This document shows, one piece after another, positions 42,374-51,579 of a stretch of 64,000 nt of DNA. The first letter of the stretch is position 1; every line of letters starts with the position of its first letter. Source of the stretch: Phyllobacterium bourgognense (lineage in GTDB: Bacteria > Pseudomonadota > Alphaproteobacteria > Rhizobiales > Rhizobiaceae); NCBI RefSeq assembly GCF_003337575.1, contig NZ_QPJM01000010.1, positions 119,795 through 183,794 of the forward strand. The letters run 5' to 3'. The notes beneath the pieces were generated by a model, which ran no database searches, was not told where the DNA came from, and was given only the letters and a program-made list of their open reading frames with translations. The translations under genes were made by a program, and so were the position numbers.

Positions 42374-44572
42374 TCAGTTTGTTGCCTGAACCTTACCGAT
42401 ATTGAAGAACATGGTTTCGCCGGAAGAACCGTCGACGCCGTCATTGTCGGTCACCGCATAACCATTGCCGTCGGAGTCGACGGTAAAGCCCTCGAGCTTC
42501 TCGGCGACATAACCATTGCTGGCCTTGAGGTCACCCATGAAGTCATGCGCCAGCGTCTTCTCGACAACCGGAAGCTTTTCGCCGATCTTGGCAGGCTTCA
42601 GCCCGTCGAGCGCCACGCGATAGAGCCGCTTGTTGACGGCGTTTGCACCGACCTGGTTGTCGCGCTCGATGATGTAAAGCTGGCCGTCATGCGCAGTGAT
42701 CTCGGACAGTCCCACCCAGCCCTTTTCCGTCTTGTCGAGCGGATAGGAAACCGCGCTCCATTCCTTCTTTTTGATATCGTAGCGCAGGAGCTTGACGAAA
42801 CCCTTCTCGTCGTCCTTCCATTCACGCTGGATCAGCATCCAGAGCACAGCGTCATCGCCTTCGCCAACACGGGTGATACCTTCGAGACCGTAGCGGATCT
42901 GGTTTGGCAGCAGGTCGTCCGGCAGCGCGATTTCTTTCTTGATTTCGCCCTTGTCGTTCACATTGAGGATGGCATGCGGGACAAGCTTCGCTTGATCGCC
43001 CTCGTTGGCAAGCCAGAAACCGCCATCGCCATCGGTAGTGATACCTTCAAGATCGAGCTTCTGGGCTGCCTGGCCGCCACGTTTGACAACCAATGCGTTA
43101 GTGATTTTTGCCGGCGTCTGCTTGGCATCGATCGTATAGATTGTCGGCGCGGAATAATAAATCGAATCCGATACGGCATAGAGCTTGCCGGATTCCTTCA
43201 GGTCACCGACGAGACCAGATAGCGCGCCCCAGCCGACAGGCGTCCCATCATCTTTCGTTGACGAGACGATGAGCGGATAATTGGGCTTCTGATCCTTGAG
43301 CTCATAGATCATGACATGCGACCGGGCACCGCCATCTTCGACGAGGTCCGTTTCATTCGCCGTAATCAGAAGATTACGCGACGGGATCGCAAGAACGCCT
43401 TCCGGTCCAATGCCTGAGGGCAGAAGCTGAACGAACTCCGGATCGGCACCCGTGTCCTTGTAAACGCCGACCATGGATCCGCGTTCGCTGGCAACGAAGA
43501 GATATGGCGTATCGCCAAACTTGGCGAATTCGGCGCCTTCGAGCTCAACACCCTTTTTGTTGCGCTTGTCCGGATAATGTCCGGCTTCCGCAATCTTGTA
43601 TTCGAGCGAAGGGCCGGACTCGTAGGCTACCTTGCCGTCCTTCGTGAAGATGGTGAAACTGCGCGAACCTCCTTTGTAATCGCCTTCATTGGCAACAACG
43701 AAGCGATCGTTGTCGAGCCACTTGACGGTGTCCGGCTCGCGCAGCACACCCTTCATGCTACCGTCGAACTTGAAAGCGCCGTCATTCTTCACATCGATCT
43801 TGTCCAGATCGACAGTACCTGCGGCAAAATGGCTGACGATCTTGCCGGTCGCCGCATCGACAACAGCGATGTGATTGTTCTCCTGCAGGGTCACCGCAAT
43901 CTGGTTCTGACTGTTGATGGAAACGAATTCCGGTTCCGCGTCCGATGGTGCAATCTCCGAAAGACCCGTCAAGTCCACCGTTTTCATGGTCGCGCAATCC
44001 GGGGCGCCGTCTTTCAACGAGAATATCTTGAGGTTGCCCGAGGGCATCTGCGGTATTTCGCCATTGTTCAATTCTTCGTCGCGCTCATTCTCGATGACTA
44101 CGGCGGCAAAAGTCTTGTCGGGGGAGATCGCAACCGAATCCGGCTGTCCGCCGAGGTCGCAGGTCGCCTTGAGCTTGCGTGTGGCAATATCGATAACGTC
44201 GAGCCGTCCTGAAGGTTTGGCTTTGCTTTCGGACGTATTGACAGCGGCCAGAACATTTCCGCCAACGGTCGCAACCGAAGTTGGCTCGCCCTCGACCTTG
44301 ATGATCCCGCCTGTCTGCGGCTCAGCCGGATCGGTGATGTCGACAAAGCCGATTGCGCCATAGGGGCTGTCGGAATAGATCAGCGTCTTGCCATCTTCCG
44401 ATGCAGTGATGATTTCCGACGATGTCGGCTTCGACTTGTCTGCATCTTTTGGCAGATTGTCGGCGACCGGAAAGCTTGCAATACGGTTGAAAACCGGTTC
44501 AGCAGCGGCGGGAATGGCGACGGACGCTGCCAGGGCAGTCCAGAGCCCAAGATAGAGCGATTTGCGCGACAT
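42374..44572 (-). CDS. secreted phytase-like (esterase-like activity of phytase) protein
   Basis: A 732-residue protein with a signal peptide ending near IPAAA (residue ~24). It is built from repeated short beta-propeller segments (SYDGKTLIYSDSPYGAIGFVDI, PDKTFAAVVIENERDEELNN, PEFVSINSQNQIAVTLQENN). The C-terminal ~300 residues form the PF13449-type domain: LDLEGITTDGDGGFWLANEGDQ, GLEGITRVGEGDDAVLW, EGFTVDSDGNGYAVTDNDG. It should act in the periplasm or outside the cell on phosphate esters. A Pho box upstream agrees with this. Confidence 0.85.
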   Translation of the reverse strand: MSRKSLYLGLWTALAASVAIPAAAEPVFNRIASFPVADNLPKDADKSKPTSSEIITASEDGKTLIYSDSPYGAIGFVDITDPAEPQTGGIIKVEGEPTSVATVGGNVLAAVNTSESKAKPSGRLDVIDIATRKLKATCDLGGQPDSVAISPDKTFAAVVIENERDEELNNGEIPQMPSGNLKIFSLKDGAPDCATMKTVDLTGLSEIAPSDAEPEFVSINSQNQIAVTLQENNHIAVVDAATGKIVSHFAAGTVDLDKIDVKNDGAFKFDGSMKGVLREPDTVKWLDNDRFVVANEGDYKGGSRSFTIFTKDGKVAYESGPSLEYKIAEAGHYPDKRNKKGVELEGAEFAKFGDTPYLFVASERGSMVGVYKDTGADPEFVQLLPSGIGPEGVLAIPSRNLLITANETDLVEDGGARSHVMIYELKDQKPNYPLIVSSTKDDGTPVGWGALSGLVGDLKESGKLYAVSDSIYYSAPTIYTIDAKQTPAKITNALVVKRGGQAAQKLDLEGITTDGDGGFWLANEGDQAKLVPHAILNVNDKGEIKKEIALPDDLLPNQIRYGLEGITRVGEGDDAVLWMLIQREWKDDEKGFVKLLRYDIKKKEWSAVSYPLDKTEKGWVGLSEITAHDGQLYIIERDNQVGANAVNKRLYRVALDGLKPAKIGEKLPVVEKTLAHDFMGDLKASNGYVAEKLEGFTVDSDGNGYAVTDNDGVDGSSGETMFFNIGKVQATN

Positions 44573-44630
44573 GTTCGGGAAACCTCCTGTTATTGTTGGA
44601 GGATCGTTCGCCTAGCCGCATTGCAATGGA

Positions 44631-44658
44631 ATGACAATTTGATGACAGTTTGATGAAA
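44631..44658 (-). promoter_or_regulatory. Pho box (PhoB binding site)
   Basis: On the minus strand CTGTCATCAAATTGTCATTC: two 7-bp half-sites (CTGTCAT, TTGTCAT) 11 bp apart, one mismatch from the PhoB consensus, with a third half-site GTTTCAT directly upstream. It is 59 bp before the phytase-like start. Confidence 0.75.
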
Positions 44659-44799
44659 CGCCGGGTTGTACCAGGTTGTGATCGAAACCGATTCTTGCTC
44701 ATCGAACAAAATAACGCTATATAGGCGCCGAATTCCCGGAAATTGTGGTTGAACCCACGTCCCGCGCCCCCGGAGCGGACGAACGAGAGGACTATATCT

Positions 44800-45495
44800 A
44801 TGGCCACCCAGCTTCTAATGCCAAAGGCAACGGCCGTCTGGCTTGTCGACAATACTGCGCTGTCCTTCGATCAGATCGCTGCATTCTGCAAGCTGCATCC
44901 GCTCGAAGTGAAGGCGATTGCCGATGGCGAATCCGCCCAAGGCATCAAGGGCCTTGATCCGTTGATCACTGGCCAGCTGTCGCGCGAGGAAATTGCCAAA
45001 GGCGAGGCCGACACCAACTACAAACTGAAAATTCTGGAGCCAAAGGTTCGCGTTCCAGAAACCAAGCGCAAGGGTCCGCGCTACACACCGCTCTCGAAGC
45101 GCCAGGATCGCCCGAATGCCATTCTGTGGCTGGTTCGCAACCACCCGGAATTGAAGGACGCGCAGATTTCGCGGCTGATCGGCACGACAAAATCCACCAT
45201 CGAACAGATACGCAATCGTACGCATTGGAATTCAAATAACCTTCAGCCGATGGATCCGGTCACGCTTGGCCTGTCCTCGCAGATCGACCTCGACATTGAG
45301 GTGGAGCGCTCATCCCGCGGTCGGCCGGTACAGCAGCCAGGCGAAGGCGGCGATACGTTGCTCCCCGCATCGGCAACCGAAAACCTCGACATTCAGCCAA
45401 CGGTCCGCGAAGAGGACCAGGAGCTCGACGCCGACAAGGTATTCGCCAAGCTGTCGTCGCTCAAAGGCCATCAGGAAAACGAAGACGAAGAATAG
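44800..45495 (+). CDS. trcR: cell-cycle transcriptional regulator TrcR (DUF1013)
   Basis: A 231-residue protein. LMPKATAVWLVDNTALSFDQIAAFCKLHPLEVKAIADGE, then NAILWLVRNHPELKDAQISRLIGTTKSTIEQIRNRTHWNSNN gives two HTH-like segments of DUF1013. Conserved across alphaproteobacteria and named TrcR after its cell-cycle role in Caulobacter. Start 44800 follows GAGAGGA. The acidic C-terminal tail (NEDEE) is variable. Confidence 0.9.
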   Translation: MATQLLMPKATAVWLVDNTALSFDQIAAFCKLHPLEVKAIADGESAQGIKGLDPLITGQLSREEIAKGEADTNYKLKILEPKVRVPETKRKGPRYTPLSKRQDRPNAILWLVRNHPELKDAQISRLIGTTKSTIEQIRNRTHWNSNNLQPMDPVTLGLSSQIDLDIEVERSSRGRPVQQPGEGGDTLLPASATENLDIQPTVREEDQELDADKVFAKLSSLKGHQENEDEE

Positions 45496-45519
45496 ACTTC
45501 ACAAAAACAAAACAATTGA

Positions 45520-45547
45520 AAAAGCCCGGCGGTGCCGGGCTTTTTTC
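45520..45547. terminator. bidirectional terminator after trcR
   Basis: AAGCCCGGC, GGT loop, GCCGGGCTT, flanked by AAAA and TTTTTT. It serves trcR and overlaps the 3' end of the WYL gene. Confidence 0.88.
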
Positions 45548-46256
45548 ATGACGCACGAGCCTTGGTATCGGGTGTTTCGCTCAACTCTACGCGGCGGTAG
45601 AAATCTGCCAGGGTCTTGCCGCGCTCCTGGCGGAAAATCCGGTCGATCTTCTCGACCTTGGCGATCCGGTCAATGCGGAACGTACGAAAATCGTTGCGCA
45701 GTTCGCACCAGCTGATCAATGTCCACACTTTGCCCCAGAACCACAAACCAAGCGGCCGGATGTCACGGGCACTCTCGTTACCGTCGAGGTCAGTATAAGT
45801 TATCGACAGGATACGGCATTGTTCCGCAGCGTTTTCCGCAAGATCGATGAGTGCCCGGTCGTTGTCACTGATGTTATAACTAGTCGAATGAACATGAGTG
45901 TTCGTAATGCGCGGTCGTTCCTCTTTGGGCAGAACGGCGCCGATCTTGATGATGGCTTCTTCCGCAGCGCGGGCCATGGATGCACCGCCCCACGCTGTAA
46001 TCAGCCGCGCACCGGCGACGAGCGCCACAACTTCATCGCGTGTAAACATCAGTGGCGGCAGATCGAAACCCTCGCGCAGGATGTAGCCGACGCCGGCCTC
46101 GCCATCAATCGGCACGCCGGTCGATTGCAGGTCAGCGATGTCACGATAGATTGTGCGCTCGGAAACCTCGAGCTTTTCGGCAAGCTGACGCGCGGTTACC
46201 AGGCGCCCGCCGCGCAGCTTCTGTACAATCTGGAAAAGGCGGTCAGCCCTGCGCAT
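45546..46256 (-). CDS. WYL-domain HTH transcriptional regulator (YafY type)
   Basis: A 236-residue protein. MRRADRLFQIVQKLRGGRLVTARQLAEKLEVSERTIYRDIADL is the HTH_11 (residues 1-43), and the WYL core with the sensing site is RDIRPLGLWFWGKVWTLISWCELRNDFRTFRIDRI. Start 46256 overlaps the PfpI gene by 14 bp. WYL regulators respond to nucleic acids or nucleotides in characterised cases; the target here is unknown, with the adjacent PfpI gene a likely one. Confidence 0.92.
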   Translation of the reverse strand: MRRADRLFQIVQKLRGGRLVTARQLAEKLEVSERTIYRDIADLQSTGVPIDGEAGVGYILREGFDLPPLMFTRDEVVALVAGARLITAWGGASMARAAEEAIIKIGAVLPKEERPRITNTHVHSTSYNISDNDRALIDLAENAAEQCRILSITYTDLDGNESARDIRPLGLWFWGKVWTLISWCELRNDFRTFRIDRIAKVEKIDRIFRQERGKTLADFYRRVELSETPDTKARAS

Positions 46257-46857
46257 TGTCGGTCCTATACTCTCTGGCGATGAATTCGCGCATCTCCGCA
46301 ACCTGCCCGGCCTTTTCAGGGTAAAGAGCTTCGAGGAAATTGGTCGTGAATGTACCGGGTGCAGATCCTGGAGCGCTGATAATGTGCGCGTCCCGCACCG
46401 CATGGGGAACGTCCTGGTAAAGCGAAGATCCCGGGTAGTCGTTGATTTTCGACTGTATCCAGCCGGCGCCATTGCTCGTATGTTTTCGCCCTTCAAAAAG
46501 CCCGGCGCGAGCCAAAGCCAAAGTCCCGCCGCAAATGCCGCCAACGATACCGCCGCGTGCCAATGTGGCGCTCAATAAGGGCGCAATGTCAGGAGCATCC
46601 TCGCTTGGCCAGGTCTCGGCGCCGATGACTGCAACCGCATCGAGGTCGGCATTTTCCTCAGGCGCGACACCACGATCCGGCACCAGTCTGAGACCGCCAA
46701 TGGATTTGACCGGACCGGTCGACGGCGACAGCGCTACTGTACGTGCGCCAAACCAGTCGACCGCCGATCCTGAAAGCAATCCGAATTCCCAATCGGCGAA
46801 TTTATCGACGAAAACGAACCCGATCGTCTTTTTCTGCTCCATATCTTTCGCTCCCAT
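46243..46857 (-). CDS. DJ-1/PfpI family protein
   Basis: A 204-residue cysteine hydrolase/glyoxalase fold. The nucleophile elbow is GGICGGTLALARAGL with Cys109; NGAGWIQSKINDYPGSSLYQD supplies the following segment. Such proteins act as glyoxalases, deglycases or isonitrile hydratases. It is co-directional and overlapping with a WYL regulator gene. Confidence 0.88.
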   Translation of the reverse strand: MGAKDMEQKKTIGFVFVDKFADWEFGLLSGSAVDWFGARTVALSPSTGPVKSIGGLRLVPDRGVAPEENADLDAVAVIGAETWPSEDAPDIAPLLSATLARGGIVGGICGGTLALARAGLFEGRKHTSNGAGWIQSKINDYPGSSLYQDVPHAVRDAHIISAPGSAPGTFTTNFLEALYPEKAGQVAEMREFIAREYRTDNAQG

Positions 46858-46871
46858 TTTGGCCGATTATC

Positions 46872-47171
46872 TCAGCATTCTAGTCCGAAATAACCCGATT
46901 TGCTGACTTTTCTCGGCCGGCGAGCCTTCGGCCATCCAAGCTGCCATGGAGCGAGGTCGGAGCTGGCACTTTCCGTGCCAGCCTCGTTTTCTTGCATAGA
47001 GCCTCGACGTGCGAGGCGTTCGGCGTAAGCATCCGGCCAGCCAATATCCTTCAGGATGTGCTCTGGAAGCGTACTGATATGACGCTCCGTACGCAGTTCT
47101 TCACGGTACGCTGTGAAATCCGAAAGCAGACGCCTTACTGTGCGGGTAATGCCAAAATCTACGTAAGTCAT
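46872..47171 (-). CDS. DUF1127 domain protein
   Basis: A 99-residue protein. The DUF1127 motif is residues 26-58 (ELRTERHISTLPEHILKDIG, then WPDAYAERLARRGS), whose Arg-rich helix ends of this kind contribute to RNA-mediated regulation in small relatives. The C-terminal 40 residues are an extension with no domain. AAGGAG precedes the start. Confidence 0.88.
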   Translation of the reverse strand: MTYVDFGITRTVRRLLSDFTAYREELRTERHISTLPEHILKDIGWPDAYAERLARRGSMQENEAGTESASSDLAPWQLGWPKARRPRKVSKSGYFGLEC

Positions 47172-47212
47172 ATCCCTGTCTCCTTTTGACTACGGAGACA
47201 CTATCTCACACC

Positions 47213-47238
47213 CCTCCTGACAACCTGCTGTCAGGAGG
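47213..47238 (-). terminator. hairpin after prpE
   Basis: CCTCCTGACA (47213-47222) pairs with TGTCAGGAGG (47229-47238). It sits 17 bp after the prpE stop on the minus strand, without a T-tract; it may be a weak terminator or a DUF1127 leader element. Confidence 0.5.
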
Positions 47239-47254
47239 ATGTCATGAGCGCGGA

Positions 47255-49162
47255 TTAATTTTTGACGCCGATCCCGCGTGCATTGAGCACCAACTTGATC
47301 TCATCGAGGATCGCGGGATCATCGATCGTGGCCGGCATATTCCACGGCTCCTGATCGGCGATCTTCTGCATCGTACCCCGTAAAATCTTGCCGGAGCGCG
47401 TTTTGGGCAGGCGCTTTGCCGTCAGTGCCGTCTTGAAAGCCGCAATGGGACCGATCTTCTCGCGAATCAACGCGACGCAATCCTGTTCGATCTGGGTCTC
47501 GTCCCGCGTTACACCGGATTTGAGCACGATGAAGCCGCAAGGCACCTGCCCTTTCAGATGATCGGCAATGCCGATCACAGCACATTCGGCGACGTCGGGG
47601 TGGCTTGAAAGCACCTCTTCCATCGCGCCGGTGGAGAGGCGATGTCCGGCGACATTGATGATGTCGTCGGTGCGGCTCATGATGTAGACATAACCGTCTT
47701 CATCGACGATGCCTGCGTCGGCGGTCTTGTAGTATCCGGGAAATTCGGTGGTGTAAGCCTCGCGAAAACGCTGGTCGGCATTCCACAGCGTCGGCAGGCA
47801 AGCGGGCGGCAATGGCAGCTTGACGACGATATTACCGAGTTCGCCTCGTTTCACCGGATGTCCCGCATCGTCCAGCACCTGTACATCGTAGCCCGGCATC
47901 GGCACTGTCGGCGAACCGTATTTGACCGTTAACATACCAAGCCCAGCCGGATTGGCAGCCATAGGCCAGCCGCTCTCTGTCTGCCACCAATGATCGATGA
48001 CCGGAACGCCGAGTTTTTCCTCCGCCCATTTGATCGTGTCCGTGTCGGCGCGCTCCCCAGCAAGGAACAGGTATTTCAGTGACGAGATATCATGCTTGCC
48101 GATGAACTCGCCTTTAGGGTCTTCCTTCTTGATGGCCCGGAACGCCGTCGGCGCCGTGAATAGCACTCTGACCTTGTGTTCGGAGATGACGCGCCAGAAC
48201 GTACCCGCATCCGGCGTTCCAACCGGCTTACCCTCATAGACGATGCTCGTCGCACCGATGAACAGTGGCGCATACGCGATATACGAATGGCCCACGGCCC
48301 AGCCTATGTCTGAGGCCGCCCAGAACACATCGCCCGGCCTTGTGTCATAGATCGCACCCATCGACCAGGCAAGTGCCACCAGATGCCCCCCATTGTCGCG
48401 TACGACGCCCTTGGGCTGGCCAGTCGTACCGGAGGTATAGAGGATATAGAGCGGGTCCGTGGCCTTCAGCGCGGCACATGGCACTTCACGTCCCGCCGCA
48501 GCGGCAACCGCCTCCGCATAATCGAAATCGCGTCCCTGGACCATCTCGTGCGGCTGCGGCGGGCGGACGAGGATCAGGCAGGCACTTACCTTATGTGTAG
48601 CCTGCTCCATAGCCTTGTCGAGCATCGGCTTGTAGGCGACGACCCGCCCAGGTTCGAGGCCGCACGAGGTCGCGATGATCATCACTGGCCTGGCGTCGTC
48701 GATGCGCGTGGCAAGCTCATGCGCTGCAAAGCCACCAAAGACCACCGAATGCACGGCCCCGATGCGAGCACAGGCAAGCATCGCGACAACGGCCTCTGGC
48801 ACCATGGCCATGTAGATGATGACGCGGTCGCCCTTTTTTACGCCCTTGTCTGTCAGAACTGCTGCCAGCGCATTGATATCGCTCAAAAGCTCCGAATAGG
48901 TGATCTTGCGCTGGGTCCCGGTGACCGCGCTGTCGTGGATGAGGGCAAGCTGATCGCCACGCCCCTGCGCTACATGGCGATCAACGGCATTGTAGCAAGT
49001 GTTGCACTCAGCACCCGCGTACCAGCGGCCATAGGGTCCGTCATCGGGATCGAACACCTTTTCCCATGGACGTATCCAATCGATCGCCACGGCGGCATGA
49101 GCCCAAAATGCCTCCGGGTCGGCCTGCCACTCCTGATAGATTTCATGATATCGCGATGTCAT
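47255..49162 (-). CDS. prpE: propionate--CoA ligase
   Basis: A 635-residue acyl-CoA synthetase. LYILYTSGTTGQPKGVVRD is the AMP-binding P-loop, DVFWAASDIGWAVGHSYIAYAPL and NAVDRHVAQGRGDQLALIHDS are PrpE-typical, and RTDDIINVAGHRLSTGAMEE is the hinge. The acetyl-switch Lys is in LPKTRSGKILRGTM. It activates propionate via an acyl-AMP; no methylcitrate genes are adjacent. Confidence 0.95.
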   Translation of the reverse strand: MTSRYHEIYQEWQADPEAFWAHAAVAIDWIRPWEKVFDPDDGPYGRWYAGAECNTCYNAVDRHVAQGRGDQLALIHDSAVTGTQRKITYSELLSDINALAAVLTDKGVKKGDRVIIYMAMVPEAVVAMLACARIGAVHSVVFGGFAAHELATRIDDARPVMIIATSCGLEPGRVVAYKPMLDKAMEQATHKVSACLILVRPPQPHEMVQGRDFDYAEAVAAAAGREVPCAALKATDPLYILYTSGTTGQPKGVVRDNGGHLVALAWSMGAIYDTRPGDVFWAASDIGWAVGHSYIAYAPLFIGATSIVYEGKPVGTPDAGTFWRVISEHKVRVLFTAPTAFRAIKKEDPKGEFIGKHDISSLKYLFLAGERADTDTIKWAEEKLGVPVIDHWWQTESGWPMAANPAGLGMLTVKYGSPTVPMPGYDVQVLDDAGHPVKRGELGNIVVKLPLPPACLPTLWNADQRFREAYTTEFPGYYKTADAGIVDEDGYVYIMSRTDDIINVAGHRLSTGAMEEVLSSHPDVAECAVIGIADHLKGQVPCGFIVLKSGVTRDETQIEQDCVALIREKIGPIAAFKTALTAKRLPKTRSGKILRGTMQKIADQEPWNMPATIDDPAILDEIKLVLNARGIGVKN

Positions 49163-49284
49163 CCGTATCCTCCCGGCTCAGAGCATCCCTAATGTGCCAC
49201 GCAGAGTCAAAGGTGGAATTGACAATCGCACATTGATCGACCACTGCTCGGCTTACCGATCATCCGCGCAGGTAGAATGCCTTC

Positions 49285-49449
49285 ATGACCAAAATCCTGC
49301 CTCTGGTGCTTATCCTGATGATGGCGTTGCACATCATGAAACCATTGGGCTGGCCGGGATTGAAAAAACGCGGTGATTTCTGGAAGATAGCCGCCGGTGC
49401 CATTCTCGCGATGTTCGCGCTCGTCCTGCTCGGACATGCAGGCTACTAG
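49285..49449 (+). CDS. small two-helix membrane protein, 54 aa
   Basis: MTKILPLVLILMMALHIMKP, then WPGLKKRGDFWKIAAGAILA and a second helix ending GHAGY. I recall similar short proteins in Brucella and rhizobia, all of unknown function. Its last 4 bases overlap the converging SGNH hydrolase gene. No strong ribosome site is visible (GGTAGAATGCC). Confidence 0.65.
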   Translation: MTKILPLVLILMMALHIMKPLGWPGLKKRGDFWKIAAGAILAMFALVLLGHAGY

Positions 49450-50195
49450 CTATCCACTGGATCGCTTTCCATGCCTGGCAGGTTAAGAATATAGGGCACC
49501 AGATGTTTCGCCCAGGCATCGTATCCAAGTGCCGAGGCATGGAAACCGTCACTGGAAAAGCCTTCCGGTCCCTCTATCGGCAGACGCGTCGCGGGGATCG
49601 CCATGCGCTCGCGGCATAGCCGTTCCCCCAGTCTGTTGATTGCACTCGCCCTTGCTTCAAGGATGCGGCCGAGCAGCGGCGGCATGGCGGGCACATCGCG
49701 AAAATCGATGACCTTCGACCAGACGATATGGGCTTCCGGCCACTTCGCCTTGAGTGCGTAGAGCAGCCCGCCAAACTCGCGCTTGAAGCGCGGCAGGGAA
49801 TGGAAATTCTTGGCGTCGTTGGTGCCGGTCGTCAGCACGATATGGGTCCACATGCCGCGCTCGAGATTGGGCACGACGTGATCGCGCAATTGTCCGGACG
49901 TCGCGGAATTGAAGCCCGCAGTGCGCCAGATGATCTTGCGCCCGGTCCGCCCCTGCAGGTGCACCGCAAGCCGCACGCAAAGGCCCTGCCATGCATCGGT
50001 TACGCCCACACCGGCGGCGGAGGAATCGCCAATCACGAGCAGCCTGATTGCCGGGTCCTTGCCAGCTATCTCACCTATGGGCAGGTTGCTTGGCGGCAGC
50101 ATACGCTCTGTTTTCCGCCGCACGCTCGTGCCCTGCCAAGCGTAAACAGGGTAGAGCAGCCAGCTGACCAGCGGATGGAAGGGCGAAGGTTTCAT
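49446..50195 (-). CDS. SGNH/GDSL hydrolase
   Basis: A 249-residue esterase. Block I is RLLVIGDSSAAGVGVTDAW (catalytic Ser58), block III GTND in TTGTNDAKNFH, block V SSDGFHASALGYD with catalytic Asp and His. Start 50195 has GGGAGGT upstream with a long spacer. The N terminus (residues 8-21) is hydrophobic and may be an anchor or uncleaved signal. Confidence 0.9.
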   Translation of the reverse strand: MKPSPFHPLVSWLLYPVYAWQGTSVRRKTERMLPPSNLPIGEIAGKDPAIRLLVIGDSSAAGVGVTDAWQGLCVRLAVHLQGRTGRKIIWRTAGFNSATSGQLRDHVVPNLERGMWTHIVLTTGTNDAKNFHSLPRFKREFGGLLYALKAKWPEAHIVWSKVIDFRDVPAMPPLLGRILEARASAINRLGERLCRERMAIPATRLPIEGPEGFSSDGFHASALGYDAWAKHLVPYILNLPGMESDPVDS

Positions 50196-50317
50196 TAGCA
50201 GGCAAATACCTCCCTTGCCATTTATGCATTCGCCTGAATGCATAAATGCTACAATAACACATTGGATTTCCACGCATAAATGTTTCCGTTGCAAATTCCG
50301 GCCGGCAAATGGTGCGC

Positions 50318-50347
50318 AAAAAACCCGGGCTGATTGTCCAGCCCGGG
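50318..50347 (-). terminator. terminator of the aldolase gene
   Basis: On the minus strand CCCGGGCT, an 8-base loop and AGCCCGGG are followed by TTTTTTG. It lies 33 bp after the aldolase stop. Confidence 0.88.
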
Positions 50348-50379
50348 CTCCATCAGATACGTTTTTGGATAAAAAACGC

Positions 50380-51405
50380 TTAAGCTGCTTTCTCGAGGTC
50401 TTTTTTCCAACCGCCCATTGCGGCAAGACTGTTCATCTTCGCGCGGTGGGTAAAGGCTCTCTGGCCCGCTGCAACGTTCTCGGGTTTACCATTCCAGGCG
50501 CTCAAGGCAGCTGCCTGCAGTGCACGGCCATAAGAGAACGAGAGCTTCCACGGCAGCGTGTAATTGGCATTCATCGCCGAAAGATGCGCAGTGGCTTCCT
50601 CGTCGTTCTGGCCACCAGAAAGGAATGTGATGCCCGGAACTGCCGCCGGGACGGTTGATTTCAACAGCCGCACGGTTTGTTCGGCCACCTGCTCGACCGA
50701 AGCCTTGCGGGCATTCTTGCCGTCGATGACCATGTTTGGCTTGAGGATCATGCCTTCCAGCACAACGCGCGCATCGTAGAGCTCATCGAAAACCGTCTTC
50801 AGAACCCATTCGGTGACTTCATAGCAGCGTTCGATGGAATGCGTCGCAGGCTTGCCATCCATCAGCACTTCCGGCTCGACGATCGGCACGATACCGGCCT
50901 CCTGGCACAGCGCGGCATAGCGTGCCAGCGCCTGCGCGTTCTGCTTGACAGCACCCCAGGTCGGGATACCGTCGGCAATACCGATCACGCCGCGCCATTT
51001 GGCGAAACGCGCGCCAAGTTTGTAATATTCGCCAAGCCGTTCGCGCAGTCCGTCGAGACCTTCAGTGATCGTCTCATCGGTGAAACCGGCAAGTGGCTTC
51101 GCACCCGCATCGACCTTGATGCCGGGAATGCAGCCATCGGCTTGAAGAAGTTTGACGAACGGCGTCCCGTCCTTGGCACTTTGCCGAATGGTCTCGTCGT
51201 AAAGAATGACCCCGGAGATGTAATCCTTCATCGCTTCATCTGAACGGAACAGCATTTCGCGATAATCCCGCCGGCTATCGGCGGTCGATTCCAGTCCGAT
51301 CGTGTCGAACCGCTTCTTGATTGTTCCTGTACTTTCATCAGCAGCAAGCAGACCCTTGCCGTCGGCAACCATTGCAATCGCGATATCTTCCAGGCGTTCG
51401 CTCAT
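50380..51405 (-). CDS. fbaB: class I fructose-bisphosphate aldolase
   Basis: A 341-residue Schiff-base aldolase. GLLAADESTGTIKKRFDTIGLES is the N-terminal hallmark, EPEVLMDGKP follows, and the Schiff-base Lys222 is in LEGMILKPNM. The C-terminal segment is shorter than in animals. It cleaves fructose-1,6-bisphosphate; it is the last gene of a tkt-gap-pgk-fba block. Confidence 0.95.
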   Translation of the reverse strand: MSERLEDIAIAMVADGKGLLAADESTGTIKKRFDTIGLESTADSRRDYREMLFRSDEAMKDYISGVILYDETIRQSAKDGTPFVKLLQADGCIPGIKVDAGAKPLAGFTDETITEGLDGLRERLGEYYKLGARFAKWRGVIGIADGIPTWGAVKQNAQALARYAALCQEAGIVPIVEPEVLMDGKPATHSIERCYEVTEWVLKTVFDELYDARVVLEGMILKPNMVIDGKNARKASVEQVAEQTVRLLKSTVPAAVPGITFLSGGQNDEEATAHLSAMNANYTLPWKLSFSYGRALQAAALSAWNGKPENVAAGQRAFTHRAKMNSLAAMGGWKKDLEKAA

Positions 51406-51426
51406 CAGTTATATCACTCCATTTTC

Positions 51427-51503
51427 CCACATTGTGGGCCATAGCAGAAGCAAATGACAAACGGAACTATACACCAACTTATTGAAACGATTGAAATTTT
51501 TTC
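51427..51503 (-). promoter_or_regulatory. palindromes upstream of the aldolase gene (operator candidates)
   Basis: CCCACATTGTGGG (51427-51439) lies 22 bp before the aldolase start, and TTGAAATTTTTTCAA (51489-51503) is a second inverted repeat further up. Either may be a LacI-type sugar regulator site; this is inference. Confidence 0.35.
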
Positions 51504-51579
51504 AACCGATTTAGAGAGATAACATTTTCTGTTGTTCATTAACCGTAGCGGGCTACTGATCCTCGATAGGGATAAATAT

